Shown: one piece after another, positions 59,203 through 64,000 of the stretch
Layout: each line of letters starts with the position of its first letter
Numbering within the stretch: the first letter of the stretch is position 1
Source: Colwellia sp. 39_35_sub15_T18
GTDB taxonomy: Bacteria > Pseudomonadota > Gammaproteobacteria > Enterobacterales > Alteromonadaceae
Reading direction: 5' to 3'
DNA: 64,000 nucleotides
Assembly (NCBI GenBank): GCA_002162675.1
Contig: MAAE01000032.1
Location: 62,001-126,000, forward strand
Program-made: the position numbers and the translations under genes
Notes under the pieces: model-generated
The model's database searches: none
Told to the model about the DNA's origin: nothing
What the model saw: the letters and a program-made list of their open reading frames with translations, nothing else

Positions 59203-59480
59203 GTGATCACTCTGTCTGTTTGAAAGGTTAGTGCAACTAATTCATTCATCGTTATTGTTGTGGCCTTGGTGTTGGTTAAATTAATTGCCCTAGCGTTAAC
59301 ATGTTCAATTATTGCTTTAAGTTCAACTTGCACACTAAGTTGCTTTATACACGGATGAGTGAGGTTATAACAGCCATCGTCGGTAAAAACGATGCAATCA
59401 CTGTCTTTGACTGTTTGTAAACATTGAGCAAAGTCACTGGTCGTAAAAGCGCTTTGTCTAACTATATGCAAGGTGGTCAT
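59193..59480 (-). CDS. tusB: Sulfur relay protein TusB
   Basis: 95 residues of the DsrH/TusB family, the smallest subunit of the TusBCD hexamer. It shows [18 protein letters not shown] at the start and the segment [15 protein letters not shown]. It relays persulfide from TusA to TusE. It lies 44 bp after tusC and overlaps tusE by ten bases. Confidence 0.87.
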   Translation of the reverse strand: MTTLHIVRQSAFTTSDFAQCLQTVKDSDCIVFTDDGCYNLTHPCIKQLSVQVELKAIIEHVNARAINLTNTKATTITMNELVALTFQTDRVITWQ

Positions 59481-59524
59481 AGCAACTCTTTGGTTAAAAT
59501 CGTTTTGGTTAAAATCGTCTTTGA

Positions 59525-59899
59525 TTAAAACCTTAGTATGGTACTGTGTGTTGTCAGCTTACTGGCAAAATCGTGCTGATTTAACACTTGCACTTGTTCA
59601 ATATGAAAATCACTAGCTAAGCCACGTTCAATCAAAGACTGTTGGCAAACATAAACATCTTCAATATCGTAAAATTCAAAAGCTGAAAAGGTTTTCAGGT
59701 AATCTTTCACTGAAATTATGTCACCATCTTGTCCTTGCATCAGTTGATAAACACCGTCACCTTGAAAGAATAAAGCGGTTGCTTGTTCAAATGAGCCAAA
59801 AACTAAGGCAATATCTAGCGCATCTTTACCGGCATTATTGGCATAAGGGGCTTTACTGTTTAATAAAGCTAAGGATTTATTCGGTTGATGTAGTGTCAT
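59525..59899 (-). CDS. tusC: Sulfur relay protein TusC
   Basis: 124 residues of the DsrF/TusC family: NNAGKDALDIALVFGSFEQATALFFQGDGVYQLM is the characteristic block. TusC is a structural subunit of TusBCD. The N-terminus lies one base into the tusD stop region (tusD ends at 59899), so the two are translationally coupled. Confidence 0.9.
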   Translation of the reverse strand: MTLHQPNKSLALLNSKAPYANNAGKDALDIALVFGSFEQATALFFQGDGVYQLMQGQDGDIISVKDYLKTFSAFEFYDIEDVYVCQQSLIERGLASDFHIEQVQVLNQHDFASKLTTHSTILRF

Positions 59900-60267
59900 T
59901 AAAATTGTACCAGCCGGTCAGCACTTGTTGATAATTCTACCAGCTCGCCTAAACCCGAAATAGTAAAAGCAGGGTGAATTAAGTTATCAGCATCATTCTC
60001 GTCAGACATGCCGCGTTTTTCTGCTGCCGTTATACATAAATGTAATGGTAAGTGATACTGTTCATGCAAGGCTTGCCAACGCTTTATCGTTTGAAATTCA
60101 TCACTGGCTAACTGTACTTTACTATTAGCATTTAACACACCATCTTGATAGAAGAACACCCCAATTAGCTCTATATCAGAGTGTAAGGCAGCTTCAATAT
60201 AATTAAGCGCTGTTATGATTAAATTACTATAGGGTGGGGTGGTTATCACCACGGCAAGTTTGTTCAC
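59899..60267 (-). CDS. tusD: Sulfurtransferase TusD
   Basis: 122 residues, DsrE/TusD fold. The N-terminal AVVITTPPYS and LIGVFFYQDGVLNAN are typical. The family's active cysteine (Cys78 in E. coli) appears here in PLHLCITAAEKRG. It starts the tusDCBE unit. The promoter must lie within about 100 bp that also contain repeat copy C. Confidence 0.92.
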   Translation of the reverse strand: MNKLAVVITTPPYSNLIITALNYIEAALHSDIELIGVFFYQDGVLNANSKVQLASDEFQTIKRWQALHEQYHLPLHLCITAAEKRGMSDENDADNLIHPAFTISGLGELVELSTSADRLVQF

Positions 60268-60301
60268 TACACTATCTCAATATAACGTCAATAAAGAAAA
60301 A

Positions 60302-60370
60302 ACATACACGCTCTTTAACATCATCTTTGACATCAGGACAGAATGCGTTCAGCCCGTTCATCCTGAACAT
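60302..60370 (-). repeat. Terminator-associated hairpin repeat, copy C
   Basis: On the minus strand it begins ATGTTCAGGATGAACGGGC immediately after the yccA terminator T-run and ends AAAGAGCGTGTATG. It is a shorter, more degraded copy: the first hairpin and both ends match copies A and B, while the middle differs. It lies between yccA and the tusD start. Confidence 0.8.
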
Positions 60371-60400
60371 AAAAAAGCCCCGCAAATGCGAGGCTTTTTA
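60371..60400 (-). terminator. yccA rho-independent terminator
   Basis: On the minus strand AAAAAGCC...GCATTTGC...GGCTTTTTT forms a stem with a C/A bulge followed by six T. It starts about 45 bp after the yccA stop. Because it is symmetric it could also act on the plus strand. Confidence 0.85.
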
Positions 60401-60444
60401 TTATATAGCTTTTTGTCGAGACTAAAAGCTAATTAATTTGATGA

Positions 60445-61113
60445 TTAGTCATCGCTGCCAAGTACACCTAAAAGACTAAGTAAGTGAACAAAAATATTAT
60501 AAATATTTAAGTACAAAGAGATAGTTGCTCTTATGTAGTTACGCTCACCACCGTTAATAATACGGCTAGTATCAAATAAAATCAGACCTGACATAACCAT
60601 AATAACGGCAGCACTTATTGCTAATGAAAGAGCAGGAATTTGAAAGAAAATATTAGCTAAACTTGCTACTAATACCACAACCAAACCCGTCATTAAAAAA
60701 CCACCCATATAAGAGAAGTCTTTTTTACTGGTTAAGGCGTAACCTGATAACGCGAAAAATATTAGCGCCGTGCCACCAAGTGCTTGCATGATCATAGCGG
60801 GACCACCAGGCATAGCAGCATAAACATTAAGCATTGGCCCAAGTGATGCGCCCATTAAGCCGGTGAAGCCGAAAATCCAGAAAACACCGCTAGCAGATTC
60901 AGCCTTTTTGTTAACAACAAACATTAAACCAAAAGCAACTAACATCATCACCAATGCTGCTATATGTGACAAATTCATCGCCATTGAAATGCCCGCGGTT
61001 ACGGCACTAAATGCTAAGGTCATCGACAGTAACATGTAAGTATTTTTCAATACTTTATTTATTTCGATAGCAGAGCTTTGGCTCGCTGATTGAAAACTCA
61101 TATTAGATTGCAT
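60445..61113 (-). CDS. yccA: Bax inhibitor-1/YccA family membrane protein
   Basis: 222 residues, seven membrane helices, with the BI-1 landmarks VLKNTYMLLSMTLAFSAVTAGI, GFTGLMGASLGPML and the C-terminal ISLYLNIYNIFVHLLSLLG. E. coli YccA modulates the FtsH protease. Linkage with tusE is conserved in enterobacteria and here with the whole tus run. The polar N-terminus rich in Ser and Gln is typical. Confidence 0.93.
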   Translation of the reverse strand: MQSNMSFQSASQSSAIEINKVLKNTYMLLSMTLAFSAVTAGISMAMNLSHIAALVMMLVAFGLMFVVNKKAESASGVFWIFGFTGLMGASLGPMLNVYAAMPGGPAMIMQALGGTALIFFALSGYALTSKKDFSYMGGFLMTGLVVVLVASLANIFFQIPALSLAISAAVIMVMSGLILFDTSRIINGGERNYIRATISLYLNIYNIFVHLLSLLGVLGSDD

Positions 61114-61261
61114 AAAACTTCCTTTAAGGTTTAATTCTAATTACTTTATATTCTAAACGTTATAATTAAGATAAGGGCGCTTTAGTAAAGTTCAAGTTTT
61201 TATTGAGCTTTACTTACGAACTTGTGACATATTATGACATGCGTTTTTTTAAATAGCTAGC

Positions 61262-61870
61262 TTAACACTGTTGATACTGCTCGATTATTTGTTTCCTTTT
61301 GTAACACGTTAAACTGTGATCATTCACCATGCCACAAGCCTGCATGTGCGCATAGCAAATAGTAGAGCCAACAAATTTAAAACCACGTTTTTTAAGGTCC
61401 TTACTCCACGCATCTGACTCAGTGCTAGTGGCCTGATAATCCTTTAAATCGCTAACTTCATTGACTATGGTTTTATGATTGACAAAGGCCCACATATAAT
61501 CGCTAAAAGAACCAAACTCTCGCTGTATATCAATAAACAATTTTGCATTATTAATCGTGGCGTTTATTTTACCTCGGTTACGAATAATATTGCTGTTTAG
61601 CATAAGCTCTTCTACCTTAGCTTGATCGAATGCTGCAACAGCATGAACATCAAAGTTGGCAAAAGCATCATGATAACCTTGTCTACGCTTTAATATAGTG
61701 TACCAACTCAAACCCGCTTGAGCAGACTCAAGCGTTAAAAACTCAAAAAGTTTTTGATCATCATAAACAGGCACTCCCCATTCTTTATCGTGGTATTGCA
61801 CATAATCGGGCTTACTTGTGTCTAACCAAGGGCATCGACAGACATCATTTACATTCTCATTTTTGGGCAT
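61262..61870 (-). CDS. tag: DNA-3-methyladenine glycosylase I
   Basis: Removes 3-methyladenine from DNA. The ATG read from 61868-61870 is chosen (MPKNEN) because AAGGAG lies five bases upstream, and the longer track start at 61900 has none. The result is 202 residues (E. coli 187). Zinc-binding ends are visible (CRCPW near the N-terminus; CYAHMQACGMVNDH), along with LTLESAQAGLSWYTILKRR and NRGKINATINNA. It stands alone between yccA and the tRNA-Ser. Confidence 0.95.
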   Translation of the reverse strand: MPKNENVNDVCRCPWLDTSKPDYVQYHDKEWGVPVYDDQKLFEFLTLESAQAGLSWYTILKRRQGYHDAFANFDVHAVAAFDQAKVEELMLNSNIIRNRGKINATINNAKLFIDIQREFGSFSDYMWAFVNHKTIVNEVSDLKDYQATSTESDAWSKDLKKRGFKFVGSTICYAHMQACGMVNDHSLTCYKRKQIIEQYQQC

Positions 61871-62029
61871 TTTTGCTCCTTTTGCCTGAATTGAATACAA
61901 AGTGGTTATTTTTTTAGCAAACGATTTGTTATTTGCTAATTAAGGCTTTACAAGTATGGAGGGACACTTTAATATTCGCCCCGTCTTCAAGCAAGCGTTT
62001 ATATTATTATTTACTTTGCTAAGATAATT

Positions 62030-62120
62030 GGTGAGATGGCTGAGTGGTCGAAAGCACCGGTCTTGAAAACCGGCAAGGGTTTGTAGCCCTTCTAGAGTTC
62101 AAATCTCTATCTCACCGCCA
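62030..62120 (+). tRNA. serT: tRNA-Ser (anticodon UGA)
   Basis: 91-nt cloverleaf with acceptor GGTGAGA/TCTCACC, anticodon loop CTTGAAA (anticodon TGA) on a CCGGT/ACCGG stem, the long class II variable arm (GGGTTTGTAGCCC) expected for serine, T-arm TAGAGTTCAAATCTCTA and encoded CCA. A TAAGAT five bases before the gene could be its -10. Confidence 0.96.
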
Positions 62121-62129
62121 CATTAAGAA

Positions 62130-62160
62130 AATCCGCTAATCGAAAGATTAGCGGATTTTT
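62130..62160 (+). terminator. tRNA-Ser terminator
   Basis: AATCCGCTAATC and GATTAGCGGATT form a perfect 12-bp stem with a GAAA loop and end in TTT. It begins nine bases after the tRNA CCA. Confidence 0.93.
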
Positions 62161-62187
62161 GCTTTTCAGCTTTTGGTGAATAGTAAA

Positions 62188-62240
62188 GGTTTGTAGCACA
62201 ACACCTTTACTATAGAGTTCAAATCTCTATCTCACAGCCA
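62188..62240 (+). pseudogene. tRNA-Ser 3'-half remnant 1
   Basis: The T-arm ATAGAGTTCAAATCTCTA, acceptor 3' strand TCTCAC and CCA are near-identical to the intact tRNA, exactly 120 bp downstream. No 5' half precedes it, and the variable arm is altered (AAAGG/CCTTT stem). It cannot fold into a tRNA. Confidence 0.85.
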
Positions 62241-62250
62241 CATTCTAAGA

Positions 62251-62280
62251 AACCGCTATATTAATTTATAGCGGTTTTTT
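62251..62280 (+). terminator. Terminator after tRNA remnant 1
   Basis: AACCGCTATA and TATAGCGGTT form a 10-bp stem with a TTAATT loop and are followed by eight T. It occupies the same relative position as the tRNA-Ser terminator but with a different stem. Confidence 0.88.
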
Positions 62281-62337
62281 TTCGTCTTAAGTTTATTAGT
62301 GTTCGGGTTTTTGCTTTCCAGCTTTTGGTGAATAGTA

Positions 62338-62390
62338 GAGGTTTGTAGCATATTACCCACGACATAGAGTTTAAATTTCTATCTCTAGCT
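62338..62390 (+). pseudogene. tRNA-Ser 3'-half remnant 2
   Basis: The T-arm-like ATAGAGTTTAAATTTCTATCTC and the preceding GTTTGTAGC match the tRNA with more changes than remnant 1, and the CCA end has decayed. It ends ten bases before the convergent aldolase gene. Confidence 0.75.
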
Positions 62391-62399
62391 TAAACGACT

Positions 62400-63191
62400 T
62401 TACTCAAACATTTCTGGTTGTTCAGCACTAATCACATTTAGCAGAGGTTGAAAGCTAAAATATCCAGCTAACTCACTACCTACTATGTCATAAGCTGACT
62501 GTGCTGCTGCTGGGCTGATAGTTTTTGGCGAGCCTGCTGATTGTGCTAGTAATTGTGTTTGGCAACTACGTTCCATAGTAATAAACCACCATGCGGCCGC
62601 TTCCACTGTTTTTGCTACGGTTAATAAGCCATGATTTTGTAATATTACTGCTTTATTATTACCAAGAGATTCCGCAATACGCTTTCCTTCGTTTGTGTCG
62701 AGCACGACACCGGTAAAATCGTCAAATAACACATGATCTTGATAAAATGCACAGGAGTCTTGGGTAATTGGGTCAAGGGTTTTTCCCAGTGTTGACCAAG
62801 TTTTTCCGTATAAAGAATGAGCATGAGCTGCTGCATTTACCTCTGGGTGAGCATTATGAATTTGGGAATGAATGGCAAAAGCGGCGCCGTTTAAAAGTCC
62901 TTCTCCCTGTACAACTTCTCCTTGATGATTGACTAATAACAGCTGCGAAAGTTTCATTTGTTTAAACGACACTCCCATAGGATTCACCCAAAAGTGATCC
63001 AACTGCTCAGGATCTCGAACGGTTATGTGTCCAGCTAATCCCTCATCAAAGCCAAATTTACCAAATAATCGAAAAGCTGCTACTAACATACGTTTTCGAT
63101 GTAATCGCACTTCTTCAGCGGTATTGCCTTCGTTAATGCTAGGCATATCACCTTTGGCATTCATCACCACGTTATTCATCGCATCGGTCAT
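62400..63191 (-). CDS. Class II aldolase/adducin family protein
   Basis: 263 residues of the araD/fucA fold. Zinc ligands are visible in AAAHAHSLYGK and in ILQNHGLLTV; GHITVRDPEQLDHFWVNP is the N-terminal glycine-rich motif. Members include sugar-phosphate aldolases, epimerases and decarboxylases, and others with no known reaction. Neighbours give no pathway, so the substrate is open. The gene converges on the tRNA remnants. Confidence 0.88.
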   Translation of the reverse strand: MTDAMNNVVMNAKGDMPSINEGNTAEEVRLHRKRMLVAAFRLFGKFGFDEGLAGHITVRDPEQLDHFWVNPMGVSFKQMKLSQLLLVNHQGEVVQGEGLLNGAAFAIHSQIHNAHPEVNAAAHAHSLYGKTWSTLGKTLDPITQDSCAFYQDHVLFDDFTGVVLDTNEGKRIAESLGNNKAVILQNHGLLTVAKTVEAAAWWFITMERSCQTQLLAQSAGSPKTISPAAAQSAYDIVGSELAGYFSFQPLLNVISAEQPEMFE

Positions 63192-63422
63192 TTTAATGTC
63201 TCTATTAGCAAAAGTGTTAAACAGCTACCTAAAGTATCATGAGTATATTGTGTAGTGTTATCTGATTCTACTTAAATTGCCATTCACTTTGGGACTCAAA
63301 GCAAGCTCGAACTATTCTGGGGTTGATGATGTTACGGCAGAGTTTGATCGATTTCACTAACTTATAGGAGCATAAGTAAGCTAAAATAACAGCAATTATC
63401 TTAGCTTTGAGCCCTTTATTTC
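63192..63422. other. Divergent intergenic region before the helicase gene
   Basis: 230 bp with no ORF of note and no motif I recognise; it presumably holds promoters for the aldolase-like gene and the helicase. Confidence 0.4.
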
Positions 63423-64000
63423 ATGAGCATTCTCATAACGCCAACCAACTTTGCAGAACTCAGTCTTATTCCACCTTTATTAGCTCGATTAACCGAGCTG
63501 GCATATCAGCAGCCAACGCCCATTCAAGCGCAGGCTATTCCAAATGTGTTAGCAGGACATGATTTAATTGCAGGGGCAAATACTGGTTCGGGTAAAACCG
63601 CCACCTTCGCATTGCCTATGTTGCAGCATCTTTTTCTGCAACAAAATGCTAAAAAATCATCAGCTAGTAAAGGTAACTATGTTTCAGGGTTAATTTTGGT
63701 GCCTACTCGTGAATTAGCCAAGCAAGTTGCTGACAGTATTAAATCTTATGCCGTGCATTTTAATGGCGCGATTAAAACGGTTGCTGTTTTTGGTGGTGTA
63801 TCAGCGAACACTCAAATGCAAGCATTACGTGGCGGCACCGATATTTTGGTGGCAACGCCAGGTCGGTTACTTGATTTGATTGCAAATAATGCCATTAAAC
63901 TTGATAGGGTTAGTACTTTAGTGCTTGATGAAGCCGATCGGATGTTAAGTCTAGGCTTTACTGACGAGTTATCTGCGTTATTAGCGCTTATGCCTAATAA
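63423..64000 (+). CDS. DEAD-box ATP-dependent RNA helicase (3' truncated by window end)
   Basis: Not in the ORF track because it runs off the window. From ATG 63423 (MSILITPTNFAELSLIP) the frame stays open for 192 codons. Q motif (QPTPIQAQAIP), motif I ANTGSGKT (Ser instead of the commoner Thr), Ia PTRELAKQV, GG in FGGVS, Ib TPGRLLD and motif II LDEADRML are present in order, so the first RecA-like domain is nearly complete. Helicases of this RhlE/SrmB-like type act in ribosome assembly or RNA decay, and psychrophiles carry several. The specific paralogue cannot be named without the C-terminus. Confidence 0.93.
   Translation, partial: MSILITPTNFAELSLIPPLLARLTELAYQQPTPIQAQAIPNVLAGHDLIAGANTGSGKTATFALPMLQHLFLQQNAKKSSASKGNYVSGLILVPTRELAKQVADSIKSYAVHFNGAIKTVAVFGGVSANTQMQALRGGTDILVATPGRLLDLIANNAIKLDRVSTLVLDEADRMLSLGFTDELSALLALMPN

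Larger units (their letters stand above)
62156..62392 (+). repeat. Two 152-bp-offset repeats derived from the tRNA-Ser 3' half
   Basis: The 43-bp segments at 62156-62198 and 62308-62350 differ at two positions, and each is followed by a tRNA-Ser T-arm-like sequence 13 bases later. The offset is 152 bp throughout. The two units descend from one duplicated block that contains the tRNA 3' end. Confidence 0.85.

Noticed and set aside
60234-60436. Two overlapping 60-65-aa ORFs
   Set aside because: They cover the tusD start, repeat copy C and the yccA terminator; no coding character.

Overview
The window looks like a chromosomal segment of an AT-rich marine gammaproteobacterium of the Alteromonadales, most likely Colwelliaceae (Colwellia/Thalassotalea type). 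This is inferred from gene order and protein character; no search was run. Conserved gammaproteobacterial blocks are present: mltG-tmk-holB-pilZ-tatD, tesA/ybbA-ybbP, ubiG/gyrA with nrdA-nrdB-yfaE, serC-aroA-cmk-rpsA-ihfB-lapA-lapB-pyrF, gapA with msrB nearby, and tusDCB-tusE beside yccA. I see no IS transposase, prophage or CRISPR array.

Layout. 1-4.7 kb: cell wall, dTMP and DNA polymerase III genes, with a PilZ protein and TatD. 4.9-8.1 kb: a hybrid sensor kinase followed by a periplasmic solute-binding-like protein, then about 670 bp of gene-free DNA rich in inverted repeats. 8.7-17.2 kb: cation/proton antiporter, tesA divergent from an ABC exporter pair with overlapping start codons, an AI-2E family permease, an LprI-like protein, yciI and yciB.

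17.8-36.2 kb is the distinctive region: a fifteen-gene, same-strand chemosensory locus. In order it encodes STAS, CheY, CheA, two CheW, a 1178-residue soluble receptor, CheR, CheD, CheB, a small membrane MCP-like protein, a second STAS protein, a REC-PP2C-HATPase partner-switch regulator, a REC protein, a PAS hybrid kinase and a REC-GGDEF-Hpt diguanylate cyclase. From memory, the order resembles Vibrio cholerae chemotaxis cluster III. The receptor carries an N-terminal flavohemoglobin-like globin, four near-identical tandem PAS units, a fifth divergent PAS, HAMP, an MCP signalling domain and a C-terminal W-x-x-F CheR tether. An in-frame Shine-Dalgarno and ATG sit at the globin/PAS junction next to an 18-bp tandem duplication, suggesting a globin gene fused onto an existing receptor gene. 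CheD, the MCP-like protein and the REC protein all end in an acidic tail finishing E-L-F, a possible shared docking motif. The locus plausibly links a gas or redox signal to methylation-adapted CheA signalling, to partner switching and to c-di-GMP synthesis.

36-64 kb is mostly housekeeping. Three copies of a hairpin-rich repeat lie directly after the T-tract of the terminators of gyrA, gapA and yccA, always in sense orientation, and their stems show compensatory changes. A pair of NrdR-like boxes spaced 31 bp lies upstream of nrdA. A tRNA-Ser(UGA) is followed by two decayed tRNA-Ser 3' halves. The window ends inside a DEAD-box RNA helicase gene.
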